A stretch of 64,000 nt of DNA, taken from positions 36,134 through 100,133 of the forward strand of contig JBGTQJ010000034.1 of the NCBI GenBank assembly GCA_041941305.1, read 5' to 3'. Below, one piece after another: positions 25,483 to 34,416 of the stretch; the stretch's first letter is position 1; every line of letters begins with the position of its first letter. A program made the translations under genes and the position numbers. Source of the stretch: JANSWP01 sp041941305 (GTDB taxonomy: Bacteria; Bacteroidota; Bacteroidia; Chitinophagales; Saprospiraceae). The notes beneath the pieces were generated by a model that ran no database searches, was not told where the DNA came from, and saw nothing but the letters and a program-made list of their open reading frames with translations.

Positions 25483-25965
25483 ATGAAACAGTATCGAAAT
25501 AATGGTGCAAAGGGTGCTATTCTGGATGAGTACGAAAGAGCCATCCTTGAACTCCAAAATCTCATTGGAACCCTAAGCCAAAATGAACTGGAATCAATTG
25601 TAGATAAGGAAACTAAGGATCCCGATTGTAGAAGCGTTCAAACTATCCTGACGCATGTAGTTAATTCCGGATATGGTTATGCAACCTATATCCGGCGTCA
25701 TTTTGGAGAGCAAATCGATTTTAAAGAGCGAACTACTTTGGGTTCTGTATTGGAATATCAAAGCGCATTATCCGATATGTTTCAATTTAATGAACAAGTA
25801 TTTGAAGATTATCCAGAGATGCAATTGGAGGAAATGGATAATTCCAGGAAGATTTTAGTTCGTTGGGGACAGTTATTCGATATTGAACAATTGATGGAGC
25901 ACGCCATAGTACACGTTTTGAGGCACCGGAGGCAAATTGAACGATTTCTAATTCTATTAAGATGA
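25483..25965 (+). CDS. DinB-like four-helix protein
   Basis: 160 residues, all-helical by pattern. It has the DinB/YfiT layout: an N-terminal helix ending in LSQNELESI, the first metal histidine in TILTHVVNSG, and the C-terminal pair in LMEHAIVHVLRHRRQIERFL. Three histidines in these positions normally bind a divalent metal. Members include thiol-dependent transferases and many proteins of unknown role. Its TGA overlaps the ATG of the next gene (ATGA), so it is translationally coupled to the two unknown genes downstream. Confidence 0.82.
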   Translation: MKQYRNNGAKGAILDEYERAILELQNLIGTLSQNELESIVDKETKDPDCRSVQTILTHVVNSGYGYATYIRRHFGEQIDFKERTTLGSVLEYQSALSDMFQFNEQVFEDYPEMQLEEMDNSRKILVRWGQLFDIEQLMEHAIVHVLRHRRQIERFLILLR

Positions 25966-26873
25966 ATAAATTAAATAAATCATTTGAGGTAGCTTTACTG
26001 AGAGGATTGAAGAGACGTTTGATCTTGAGGAAGCCATATTTTGAGTTTTTGAAAGATTTCAATCGAACTGGAGGCAATAGGTGGGCAGAATTTAAAGTAA
26101 ATTTAATTCCAAAAATTGAGGAGGAGCCAAAAATTTCAGTTTTGGTATTTGCTGAACATGATTTGGCATTGGATTCAGCTGTCAAAGGTATAGCGGAAGG
26201 CATTAAGAAATTTATTTATGATTGTGAAACCAAAGGAATTGAACTTCATGGATTTAGTATAACCATTGAGAATCATTCTTATCATCCAGTTGATTCTAAA
26301 CCGATGGCGTTTTATTATCCTTTGCTTGAAATGATGAGAAAATTAACGAGTAGCGACGCTTTCAAAAAAGAAATCCTGTCAGTTGAAGATTTAAATAAAT
26401 TTTTTGAAATCCAACAGCTTGAAAGCACAAAGAGATATTATCAATTTTCCAATCCACATATCCAAATAGATCTACCTAAAAAAAATGATGACACATTGGT
26501 ATTTACTCACCCCTTTCATGTCAGCATTTTCCACATTGAACCTTCAATCAAACAATTTGAAATTGAGATACAACCTGTTTATCAATTGCACAAACAAAAT
26601 CACATCAATATCAGGTTTGAAAATCTGAGTATTCCCAAATCAAGTATGTTTGAATTTGTCAATCAATTAAATGAATTCAGGGATATCATTTACAATAAGG
26701 GTGTCAATCTTGGAGGGCTGGACATTTCCATCAATTCCTCCTGTAAATGGTTAGATCGTCCTTTCTCAAAGGCAGAAATATATGAAAATGCATTGCTATG
26801 GGCATTGCTAAACATTATTGAAGTAGAAAACAACTTTGAACTGGAGGATGAAAATAGAGTGACCTTAAAATGA
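25962..26873 (+). CDS. Unrecognised protein with an internal duplication
   Basis: 303 residues, no signal peptide. Two halves resemble each other. KKFIYDCETKGIELHGFSI followed by TIENHSYHPVDSKP (about residues 84-115) aligns with NEFRDIIYNKGVNLGGLDI and SINSSCKWLDRPFSKAEIY (about 235-270). Each is followed by a helix with aromatic residues. I do not recognise the family. It is coupled by ATGA overlaps to the DinB-like gene before it and to the metalloprotease gene after it, so the three products are made together in a fixed ratio. The coupling is the only functional hint. Confidence 0.8.
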   Translation: MNKLNKSFEVALLRGLKRRLILRKPYFEFLKDFNRTGGNRWAEFKVNLIPKIEEEPKISVLVFAEHDLALDSAVKGIAEGIKKFIYDCETKGIELHGFSITIENHSYHPVDSKPMAFYYPLLEMMRKLTSSDAFKKEILSVEDLNKFFEIQQLESTKRYYQFSNPHIQIDLPKKNDDTLVFTHPFHVSIFHIEPSIKQFEIEIQPVYQLHKQNHINIRFENLSIPKSSMFEFVNQLNEFRDIIYNKGVNLGGLDISINSSCKWLDRPFSKAEIYENALLWALLNIIEVENNFELEDENRVTLK

Positions 26874-27616
26874 ATTGGAATGTTAGAAGAATATTAGGAA
26901 GATTTACTATAGTGACATTCATTTTGCTTTCGATTTATTTGTTCTTGGAACTCGTGCCTAATTTGCTCTTTCAATACCATTACAATTATCTAAACTGCCA
27001 AATCTATTCAGATCGCCCGATTTCCTCAAATATTGAAAAAATCATAGCAGAGACCAATTCCAGGATATCAAAATCTGTGTTGTACGAGGCTGACCAAACA
27101 TTCAAATTCTTCCTTTGCAATGATACCTGGCGTTTGGGTTTCTTCACTCAAGGGCATTCCAATGCAGGTACCGTCGCTCAATACAATTTTACCAGATACA
27201 TCTTCTTTCGCCCTTGCGACATTCCCAATAATCAAATCATTCCCGCCGAAAGCTGGCACTTTAATGAAGACTCGACTGCTTTTGCGGACCGCCCTTTGTC
27301 CTATTATTTCGCCCACGAAATGATGCATGTGATGCAGTCTCGTTATTTTGGAAGGGGAGATTGGAAGTATCCAACCTGGCTAACCGAAGGCTACGCCGAT
27401 TACATTGCCAAAAATGGTCAATTCGATTTTGAAGAAAATTTAGCGTTGTTACGCCAAAATGATCCAAAGCTTCATCCTGATTATGGGCTTTATCGATACT
27501 ATCATTTGCTGGTGGCTTATTTGATGGATTATCAGGGCAAGGATATGCTGGAAATCTATGAAAATCCACCTGTTGAATTAAAGCTCAAAGAAGAAATATT
27601 AAAACTCACCTTTTAA
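26870..27616 (+). CDS. Membrane-anchored HExxH metallopeptidase-like protein
   Basis: 248 residues. One N-terminal membrane helix (about residues 11-34), then an extracytoplasmic domain. The zinc-binding helix is H149-E150-M-M-H153 (YFAHEMMHVMQ) and the third ligand is E173 in WLTEGYADYIAK, 20 residues later, the spacing of gluzincins (peptidase MA-like clan). CNDTWRLGFF and CDIPNN contribute two conserved-looking cysteines. A catalytic protease is expected because all three ligands and the general base are present; the substrate is unknown. Last gene of the coupled trio. A palindromic gap (27663-27744) follows. Confidence 0.82.
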   Translation: MNWNVRRILGRFTIVTFILLSIYLFLELVPNLLFQYHYNYLNCQIYSDRPISSNIEKIIAETNSRISKSVLYEADQTFKFFLCNDTWRLGFFTQGHSNAGTVAQYNFTRYIFFRPCDIPNNQIIPAESWHFNEDSTAFADRPLSYYFAHEMMHVMQSRYFGRGDWKYPTWLTEGYADYIAKNGQFDFEENLALLRQNDPKLHPDYGLYRYYHLLVAYLMDYQGKDMLEIYENPPVELKLKEEILKLTF

Positions 27617-27662
27617 AAGTAACCTGAGGTTTAAGCTTATAATAGGTATTTTATTAAAGAAT

Positions 27663-27744
27663 AACCTGTTAGGTTGGACTTAGGCAAAAGAGCTGCTTGG
27701 ATATATACATTTCCCGCTTGATTCTTAAAACAACCTAACAGGTT
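27663..27744. repeat. Inverted repeat AACCTGTTAGGTTG
   Basis: Perfect 14-bp arms at 27663-27676 and 27731-27744, 54 bp apart. Each arm is itself near-palindromic (AACCT-N3-AGGTT). Located between two plus-strand genes. It could terminate the upstream trio or be a dispersed palindrome. Confidence 0.65.
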
Positions 27745-27809
27745 CTGAAGATAAGTCTTTGAAAATGAATCCATTGTACTTAAACCTCGTATAAAAGCAA
27801 AATGTAAAA

Positions 27810-28508
27810 ATGAGAACAACTCAACCATTATTATTTTTCCTTTTTATTGCGCTCATTTCAGCTTGTTCTACGAATAAAATTTCAGGTTTATGGCACGTAC
27901 AAAAAGTACAGGTTGGAGGAGAAGAGATGACGCCTGTTGCCCGTTGGGTTAGATTCAATAAGGATGGAACTCAAGCGTCTGGCAACGGCTGGTTTCAACA
28001 TTCGGTCGGGACCTGGGAATTGAATTCAAAAAATAAGACATTGAGCATAATCAATACCAATGGTTTTGAAGACCAAAATTCTCCTTTTTATGTTGCGATT
28101 GAAAATGATCAAATGACCTGGGATCGTATTGAAGAAGGCCAATCAGTTACGGTTTCTCTTAAAAAAGAAAACAAGCTACCTCAATCTCCTGGCGATGCCC
28201 TTTTGGGTATATGGAGTCTGGAAAAAGTGGTAGAGGAAGAAAAAGATGTTACTTCTATGCATGATTCCAGAGAAATTCAAAGCCTGTTTTTTAGATGGGA
28301 TAAAAAGTTTGTCATACGCAAATCTCCTGGTGGTACGTTTTCAGGTGTTTACAATGTTCATGGTCACAAAAACGAAGTGGAATTGATTTTTTATGGCGAT
28401 GACTGTAAAAGAGAACAGTGGGCATTTGAATTTGAGAAGGAGGGTTTGACTTTGAGATCAGTTGGGGTGAACAAAAGAATGGTAAAAAGTTATATCAGGG
28501 GAAAATGA
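27810..28508 (+). CDS. Lipoprotein with two lipocalin-like domains
   Basis: 232 residues. The lipoprotein signal ends at FIALISAC with Cys19. Two related domains follow. The first starts ISGLWHVQKVQVGGEEMTP (near residue 24), the second LLGIWSLEKVVEEEKDVTS (near residue 130). Both show the G-x-W-x-(V/L)-x-K opening of lipocalin-like proteins in Bacteroidota and the pattern of alternating strands. The duplication is seen in the sequence; ligand and role are unknown. It stands alone between two palindromic gaps. Confidence 0.8.
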   Translation: MRTTQPLLFFLFIALISACSTNKISGLWHVQKVQVGGEEMTPVARWVRFNKDGTQASGNGWFQHSVGTWELNSKNKTLSIINTNGFEDQNSPFYVAIENDQMTWDRIEEGQSVTVSLKKENKLPQSPGDALLGIWSLEKVVEEEKDVTSMHDSREIQSLFFRWDKKFVIRKSPGGTFSGVYNVHGHKNEVELIFYGDDCKREQWAFEFEKEGLTLRSVGVNKRMVKSYIRGK

Positions 28509-28534
28509 AAGAAGGATCGTAAATTGGAAGTCGC

Positions 28535-28654
28535 AGCGTCCCTGCGGAGACTCTGCTCGAACTCGTGGGGAAGTTCAAGGTCAAGACTAAGTTCAAGCTT
28601 AAAAATTGAACTTGAACTCCATCCCATCAGAGTCTCCTGAAAGGGACTCTGATG
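28535..28654. repeat. Nested inverted repeats downstream of the lipoprotein
   Basis: Outer arms GTCCCTGCGGAGACTCTG (28538-28555) and GAGTCTCCTGAAAGGGAC (28630-28647) are imperfect complements. An inner perfect pair AGTTCAAG/CTTGAACT lies at 28590-28597 and 28611-28618. A third palindrome CATCAGAGTC/GACTCTGATG occupies 28625-28654. Probably a terminator made from repeated palindromic words. Confidence 0.6.
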
Positions 28655-28757
28655 AAAACAATTGTAAATCTGTGGGTACACTTCTCCAATTCCAAACACA
28701 TCTTCCCGTACCAGCAAAAATCACGTATCTTAACCCTATTTAACCAAAGTTCTTTTC

Positions 28758-29330
28758 ATGAGGATAATATATCATGCTGTGTTGAAGGCTGGTATTCGCA
28801 AAGACCAATCAACTGAACTCAATCGACGGATTCAACTCAGTAACCAAATATTATTGGTGTTGGGTATTGTTGCGCTGCTTTCTGTTTTTGCATTTTTGAC
28901 CAAAACAGAAGCGGTGTTTATCAATCTGGTCAGTTTGACATTGGTCCTCTTGCTTTGGGTATTCAACCGTATAAGATGGCATCTGTTATCAAGAATCTTG
29001 ATGTCCATGCTAGGCGTTTGGCTTTGCATTTTCTCTGCGCTTGCTGCGACACCTGAAGGTCATTTGATACCAGGATCCTATTATGCTTTGTGTTTTAGTT
29101 TGTTGTGGTTGCCATTCCTATTAATGACAATGGATGAAAAATGGTGGAGCAGGGCTTGTGTTTTGGTAAACGCTTTGAGCATTATAGCCATGCCTTATTT
29201 GGTAGGTAAAATTCCCAATTCAACACCATATGAAGAAGCGAGCTCAATACCAGTGCAGACCATTACTGTGTTTTTGGCATTGTTGATATTTTTAGGGTTG
29301 GTGTATTTGAATGAAAATCGCAAGAATTGA
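28758..29330 (+). CDS. Integral membrane protein, possible orphan sensor domain
   Basis: 190 residues with a charged N-terminus (about 30 residues) and five or six membrane helices. The segments around LLVLGIVALLSVFAFL, LVSLTLVLLLWVF, ILMSMLGVWLCIFSAL, ALCFSLLWLPFLLM and ITVFLALLIFLGLVYL are clear. It ends soon after the last helix (NENRKN). In Bacteroidota this kind of membrane block usually precedes a kinase, cyclase or LuxR domain. Here nothing follows in frame, so it may be a truncated or stand-alone sensor module. No family is recognised with confidence. Confidence 0.7.
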   Translation: MRIIYHAVLKAGIRKDQSTELNRRIQLSNQILLVLGIVALLSVFAFLTKTEAVFINLVSLTLVLLLWVFNRIRWHLLSRILMSMLGVWLCIFSALAATPEGHLIPGSYYALCFSLLWLPFLLMTMDEKWWSRACVLVNALSIIAMPYLVGKIPNSTPYEEASSIPVQTITVFLALLIFLGLVYLNENRKN

Positions 29331-29370
29331 ATAGGTCACTCCCTCTTTTTCCCAATTGACTGAAAGAAAA

Positions 29371-29401
29371 TTTTTGACGAATATCCCAGTATCTATTTTT
29401 G
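29371..29401 (+). promoter_or_regulatory. Bacteroidota-type promoter of the P450 operon
   Basis: TTTTTG (29371-29376) and TATTTTTG (29394-29401) match the -33 and -7 elements. TATTTTTG is an exact TAnnTTTG. The leader to the ATG at 29573 would be about 165 nt. Confidence 0.5.
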
Positions 29402-29572
29402 TATCGGATTTAAAAGGAAAATAGTTAGCAATAACCCTGAAAGACCAAACCCCAAAACCAAAATTTTACTTAAAAACCAATACTTGAAAACCCCTTAAAA
29501 CCGTGGTGAATTGCCATGTGATCGCCCTGTATAACTATGTCTTAAAAAGAAACTTAAAAATCAAATGAAATC

Positions 29573-31108
29573 ATGTTAATGATTGCCCTATTCCCCTTAA
29601 TAATGACCCTTTTAGCAGCCTACTGGCTTTTGATTTATACAAAACCAGTAGCTGCTCCAGATGGATGTTTATCTCCAAAAATTGTCTTTACTGGCTTAGA
29701 GCGTTTTCCAATTATCGGCTTTTGGTTTCGATTAAAGGGAATTATTGGAACACCTACCGTGATGCTTGAGCAACTCCATCGCCAATTTGGACATTTCTTT
29801 CTTGTTCGCATTCCATTCCAACAACTGGAAATTACATATATCAGTAGTACAGAGGCATACAAAGAAATCATGAAACTCAAACCTGAGGTTGCCCGGATGG
29901 GACCTGTAATGAAAAAAGTACCGACTATTGGTTATTGGTTTCCTCGTGAAAAAAAGGATGAAGCTTCCTTACAAGAATTGATGTTGGTAGGAAAAAAGTA
30001 TATGGCAACTCAATTAACGAATTCAAAAATTGTCCAAACCTACCCTGAAATTATCAAAAAGGTCGTCATGGAAAGAACCAGCAACTGGAATGGACAGCAA
30101 TTGAACATTGCAGAAGCATTGCCGGAAGTCATTTTTCATGCTGCTGGCAGATGTGTTGCTGGTGCTGAATTGTGGGAAGCTATTGGGGAAAAAGTCACCC
30201 CGCTTTACCGAAAAATCGGAAATGGGATTGATATCGTCCGTGTAACCCTGAGCTTAGGTCCCTGGCACTATTTTATGCCGGAATACCAATCTACCAAAAA
30301 GTTGTTCAAAATCCTGAACAGGGTAGTGGAAGAAAACCATAGAACTGGAAAATATCCCATCATTAGCCAGATTAGAAAACTCGAAATTGACAAAAAGCCA
30401 ATTGCTGAAAAGGACATTCCCTGGATGCTGATGTATGTTCTTTGGAATTCATTGACTTATCCTGGAAGTTATATTTTCTGGACTATGGCAGATATTCTTT
30501 CCAATGCCGAAGTATTGGCAAAAGCCAAAGTAACAGAAGACCCCAAAGCCCATTTCAATTTCTTAAGAGATTGCTTTATGGAGACTATCCGATTGTCTCC
30601 CGTCACCTCCCTGGTGCGCCAAATGCCAAATGATTTGGTGCTGGAAGCAGATGGTCAAAAGTATTTTATTCCAAAGGGAGGATATGTAGGGGTTTTTGTA
30701 CAAAAACTTGCAAGAGATGAGGAGGCTTTTGATGAGGCGAATAGCTACAATCCGTTTCGCTACCAGTCTGGAGAAAAAGTACCTTCCTTGTTTGGAATGG
30801 GATCTTTTGGTTGTATTGCGAAACAATTTTCTATAGTGCTCGCAACCAATATTATTAGCACCTTGATACAACAATTTGATTTCGAGTTGTTAAATGAGCT
30901 TCCTGAACGACGTTGTAGAGTCCATTTGACTTATGCATCCCAGCCGCTGGTTTCGAAAATTAAAAAGATAGGGCACTTGGCTGAAATCATTCCAATATCG
31001 GAAGCCTCTGCTTACTTAAGTTATTCACAGGATGCCATTGCGAAATGTCCCTTTCACGCTTTTTTTGGATTGAAGCCGAAGAACCATTCTCATCCAAAAA
31101 GAGCTTAA
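29573..31108 (+). CDS. Cytochrome P450
   Basis: 511 residues: an N-terminal membrane anchor (about 1-22, LFPLIMTLLAAYWLLIY), then a P450 fold. The K-helix ExxR is E337-T-I-R340. The heme-thiolate loop is FGMGSFGCIAKQFS with Cys414. The loop is recognisable but unusual, with Phe-Gly where most have Arg/His before the Cys. The I-helix (YVLWNSLTYPGSYIFW) lacks the standard acid-threonine pair, so the oxygen-activation chemistry may differ. General layout resembles CYP51/CYP7-like enzymes. It is immediately followed (32 bp) by a Rieske oxygenase and then a DUF2141 gene, suggesting stepwise oxidation of a lipid, sterol or terpenoid. The substrate is inferred, not shown. Confidence 0.88.
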   Translation: MLMIALFPLIMTLLAAYWLLIYTKPVAAPDGCLSPKIVFTGLERFPIIGFWFRLKGIIGTPTVMLEQLHRQFGHFFLVRIPFQQLEITYISSTEAYKEIMKLKPEVARMGPVMKKVPTIGYWFPREKKDEASLQELMLVGKKYMATQLTNSKIVQTYPEIIKKVVMERTSNWNGQQLNIAEALPEVIFHAAGRCVAGAELWEAIGEKVTPLYRKIGNGIDIVRVTLSLGPWHYFMPEYQSTKKLFKILNRVVEENHRTGKYPIISQIRKLEIDKKPIAEKDIPWMLMYVLWNSLTYPGSYIFWTMADILSNAEVLAKAKVTEDPKAHFNFLRDCFMETIRLSPVTSLVRQMPNDLVLEADGQKYFIPKGGYVGVFVQKLARDEEAFDEANSYNPFRYQSGEKVPSLFGMGSFGCIAKQFSIVLATNIISTLIQQFDFELLNELPERRCRVHLTYASQPLVSKIKKIGHLAEIIPISEASAYLSYSQDAIAKCPFHAFFGLKPKNHSHPKRA

Positions 31109-31140
31109 GAAATATTAAAAAACGTACATCAATATTAAAA

Positions 31141-32175
31141 ATGAACCCGCAAAAAAATACCAGAGAACTTCCTCCTTTCCCAAATGGATGGTATGCTTTG
31201 GCTACTTCCAAAGAATTGAAAAAAGGAGCAGTCAAAACCAAAAAATTGGCAGGTAAAGATGTAGTGCTTTATAGAACCGAAAGTGGAAAAGCATGTGCCA
31301 TGCAGCCCTTTTGCCCCCATCTTGGCGCTCATTTTGGGCACGGAGGCAAGGTAGAAGGGGAAACCATTCGTTGTCCCTTTCATGGCTTTTGTTTTGATAA
31401 AATAGGAACCTGCACCAAAACAGCTTATGGAAGTCGTCCGTCAAGAAGAGCCAAAACCAGGATGTATCCCATTCATGAGGTCAATGGATTTTTGATGGTT
31501 TATTATCATGAAACGGGAGAGGCTCCAGATTGGTTCATCCCAAAAATTAAAATGGACAATTGGACTCCACTACAATACGTAGAATGGCAAATCAACAGCC
31601 ATCCCCAGGAAATCACAGAAAACAGTGTGGATGTTGGGCATTTCAATGTTACTCATGGTTTTGAGCAAGTAGAAATTATTCAAAATGCCACCATGAATGC
31701 ACATTATTTAACGGCAAGATATGCAATGAGTCGCCCATCATTTTTACCTAAAATATTACCGGCAATCCGCACAGAATTTGAAGTCCATGTACATGGGTTG
31801 GGGTATTCATTTGTGGAAGTAAAGTTCCCAAAGTTGCAAACCGAGATTCGGGTTTTTGTTCAACCTATTCCCCTGGAAGCAGGCAAAATCATTTTGCGTT
31901 TGGGCATTCAATTGAAGCAATTAAAACTTCCTGTAGTTGGATCCCTCAAGCCCTTAAACTGGCTGCTTTCCAAAATTATACTCCAAAATTTCACTGCCGA
32001 TGTTGCCCACGATCTGGTGATTTGGGAAAACAAGCAATATGTAGAACGACCCTTATTGGCTTTAGGTGATGGACCAATTGCCGAATACCGACTTTGGGCG
32101 AAACAGTTTTATACTTTGAAATGTGAGGAACAAGATGTTAGCAACAAGAGGCAAGAAGCAAGACTCATGAATTAA
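31141..32175 (+). CDS. Rieske non-heme iron oxygenase
   Basis: 344 residues from the ATG at 31141 (MNPQKNTREL); longer starts would run into the P450 gene. The Rieske [2Fe-2S] motif is C58-x-H60-x17-C78-x2-H81 (CPHLGAHFGHGG, then CPFHGF). The mononuclear iron site has D164-x2-H167-x4-H172 in ENSVDVGHFNVTHG. This composition resembles 3-ketosteroid 9-alpha-hydroxylase and cholesterol 7-desaturase-type enzymes more than two-subunit aromatic dioxygenases; there is no beta subunit gene nearby. It would need electrons from a reductase encoded elsewhere. A hydrophobic C-terminal segment (about residues 250-290) may associate with membranes. Confidence 0.9.
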   Translation: MNPQKNTRELPPFPNGWYALATSKELKKGAVKTKKLAGKDVVLYRTESGKACAMQPFCPHLGAHFGHGGKVEGETIRCPFHGFCFDKIGTCTKTAYGSRPSRRAKTRMYPIHEVNGFLMVYYHETGEAPDWFIPKIKMDNWTPLQYVEWQINSHPQEITENSVDVGHFNVTHGFEQVEIIQNATMNAHYLTARYAMSRPSFLPKILPAIRTEFEVHVHGLGYSFVEVKFPKLQTEIRVFVQPIPLEAGKIILRLGIQLKQLKLPVVGSLKPLNWLLSKIILQNFTADVAHDLVIWENKQYVERPLLALGDGPIAEYRLWAKQFYTLKCEEQDVSNKRQEARLMN

Positions 32176-32197
32176 AAACGCCAAAAAATCAACAATC

Positions 32198-32632
32198 ATG
32201 TCAAAATTCTTAATCCTGATTTTCTTTAATTGCTTCGGAATAATTCCAAATCCTACAGTTATTTCGAATATCAGCATAGAGGTGAATGCGATTAAAACTA
32301 CCAAAGGGCTTATAAGAGTTGCAGTTTATAAGGGAGCTAAAAACTTCAATAAAGAACCAGACTACGCATTTGCCTTTTCCAAAGAACAGCTAAAAAACGG
32401 TCAATTGAACTGCCAATTTCAGTTGCCAGTTGGTAATTATGCCTTTTGTATTTTGGATGATTTGGATGCCAACAATGAAATGGATTTTAACTTAATCGGA
32501 ATACCAAAAGAAGGCTTTGGCTTTTCCAACAATGCTAAAATTCGATTTTTTAAAGCTCCATCTTTTGAAGATTGTAAGGTAAAAGTGGAAAACGCGACAG
32601 AACAATTAGAAATCAAGGTTCGGTATATGTAA
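32198..32632 (+). CDS. DUF2141 domain protein
   Basis: 144 residues with an N-terminal signal-like stretch (SKFLILIFFNCFGIIPN). The body fits DUF2141: IEVNAIKTTKGLIRVAVYKGAKNF, then LPVGNYAFCILDDLDANNEMDFNLIGIPKEGFGFSNN. It is a small secreted or periplasmic beta-sandwich of unknown function. DUF2141 genes often lie beside carotenoid or other isoprenoid genes in Bacteroidota (from general knowledge, not checked), which fits its position 22 bp behind the Rieske gene. Confidence 0.85.
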   Translation: MSKFLILIFFNCFGIIPNPTVISNISIEVNAIKTTKGLIRVAVYKGAKNFNKEPDYAFAFSKEQLKNGQLNCQFQLPVGNYAFCILDDLDANNEMDFNLIGIPKEGFGFSNNAKIRFFKAPSFEDCKVKVENATEQLEIKVRYM

Positions 32633-32660
32633 ATGCATTCCAATTTCTATGAACAAGTCT

Positions 32661-32668
32661 TATCTTTG
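32661..32668 (+). promoter_or_regulatory. Possible -7 element before the M28 peptidase gene
   Basis: TATCTTTG is an exact TAnnTTTG match, but no good -33 partner is seen and the leader would be under 10 nt. Confidence 0.3.
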
Positions 32669-32682
32669 GGAAAAAACCGAAT

Positions 32683-34233
32683 ATGAAATTGCCTTCCATT
32701 TTTCTTTCTCTTCTTTTTACCCAATTGCTTGTTGCTCAAAATCAATTACCTCAAATTTCGAATGTCCAGACGACTCTTAACGCCAATGAAGTCATCATCA
32801 ATTATGATTTGATGGATGCTGAAAATGATGAAGTGGAAGTGACGTTTAGAGTCGGAGTTGTGGAAGGTGTTTTGTATGATTTGGATGCCTTAAATGTCAC
32901 TGGTGATATAGGTATGGGCATAATCCCTGGCATGAGTAAAACCATTATTTGGGATTGGACAGATTATATGGGCTTGAATACTAATTTCAGGTTGATGTTG
33001 GTAGCAGACGATCATCAGGCTATTGACATCCAGGAGATTGTCGATCAGGTGGATAGCACTCGGTTATACGATGATCTGATATTAATTGAAGGCGTTCGTC
33101 ATAGAACCGCAGGTGCGGCTCACCTGGAGTCAGTTAAACAACTGCTCGTTTCTTCATTTGAATCTCAGGATTTGGAATTGACCATTCAAGGGTTTGACTA
33201 CCAAAATTACCATGCTGAAAATATTATTGGAAGAAAAGCGGGAACCGAATCTGAGGGAGAGGTCTATATTGTAGATGGTCATTTTGATAGTGTAGCCAGT
33301 TCTCCTGGTGCAGACGACAATGGATCGGCAGTAGCCGGAGTTTTGGAAGTTTTGAGGGTTTTATCACCTTATGCTTTTAAAAAAACGATTCGATATATTG
33401 GTTTTGATTTGGAGGAAACGGGTTTAAACGGAAGCGCTCAATATGTTGCAAATGGTATAGAAGGTGGAGAAACGATTAATGGGGTGCTCAATTTTGAAAT
33501 GATTGGGTATTATTCAGAAGTGCCCAATTCCCAAATGACTCCCACAGGATTTGAATTGTTCTTTCCAGCTGCAGTAGATAGTTTGACTGCCAATGATTTT
33601 CGCGGAGACTTTATCACTGTTGTTGCAGATGAAAACTCTTTTTTTCTTTCAGCTGCTTACCAAAATGCGATAGATAATTATGTTCCTGATCTCAGAAGTG
33701 TCATCCTGGATATTCCAGTTCCGGTGGTTCTCGTTCCAGATTTGACCAGAAGCGACCATGCTTCTTTTTGGTTTACCAATCGCCCAGCCATCATGCTTAC
33801 GGATGGTGCCAATTTTAGAAACCCCAATTATCACAGTGTAAACGATAAGATTGAAACCTTGAATTTTACTTTTATGTCTAATGTTGTAAAAGCTGCTATA
33901 GGAACATTAGCAGAAATGGCGGAAATCCAACATGCTACTACATTTACCTGGGAAACTGATTTTCCTACTTCGGTTTCGGAACCGGATTTTTGCAAATTCC
34001 AAATTTATCCAAACCCTGCAAACAACCAGTTTCAGATTCGATTTGCCGATTGTAGGAAAAGTAATTCCTCTATTCAAGTATTTGATTTGCAAGGAAAAAA
34101 GGTTTATGAATCTTCTACGATTCCTTCTCAAAACTATTTGTCCATCAATTCGGAAAAATGGCAAAGAGGAGTCTTTATGCTTCATATTTCAAATGGTGAA
34201 AAACAAGTTGTTGAAAAATTAATCCTGAATTAG
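32683..34233 (+). CDS. Secreted M28 zinc peptidase with type IX sorting domain
   Basis: 516 residues. Signal peptide 1-18 (KLPSIFLSLLFTQLLVAQ). Residues about 20-120 are a beta-sandwich extension. The M28 aminopeptidase domain follows with H200 (VDGHFDS), D212 (GADDNGS), E244/E245 (DLEETG) and H359 (RSDHASFW). These are the expected zinc ligands and catalytic Glu; the bridging acidic ligand is probably in NFEMIGY. The last about 75 residues are a type A C-terminal sorting domain (FQIYPNPANNQFQI, ending VVEKLILN), so the enzyme should be exported by the type IX system and end at the cell surface or in the medium. Likely function: peptide scavenging. Confidence 0.93.
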   Translation: MKLPSIFLSLLFTQLLVAQNQLPQISNVQTTLNANEVIINYDLMDAENDEVEVTFRVGVVEGVLYDLDALNVTGDIGMGIIPGMSKTIIWDWTDYMGLNTNFRLMLVADDHQAIDIQEIVDQVDSTRLYDDLILIEGVRHRTAGAAHLESVKQLLVSSFESQDLELTIQGFDYQNYHAENIIGRKAGTESEGEVYIVDGHFDSVASSPGADDNGSAVAGVLEVLRVLSPYAFKKTIRYIGFDLEETGLNGSAQYVANGIEGGETINGVLNFEMIGYYSEVPNSQMTPTGFELFFPAAVDSLTANDFRGDFITVVADENSFFLSAAYQNAIDNYVPDLRSVILDIPVPVVLVPDLTRSDHASFWFTNRPAIMLTDGANFRNPNYHSVNDKIETLNFTFMSNVVKAAIGTLAEMAEIQHATTFTWETDFPTSVSEPDFCKFQIYPNPANNQFQIRFADCRKSNSSIQVFDLQGKKVYESSTIPSQNYLSINSEKWQRGVFMLHISNGEKQVVEKLILN

Positions 34234-34416
34234 CTCGATGACAGGCAATTCAAAAAATTATTTTACATTTACGAAAACTATTCTACCGTTTTCATCGCAC
34301 ATCCCAAGTTGCTCTATAACTATTAAGAATTAAGGTTAAACGTTCAAGTTCAATGGTTTTGAATTTAAACAAAATTTATTGAGAACTAATGACTATGAGA
34401 TAAACCAATTACCAAA

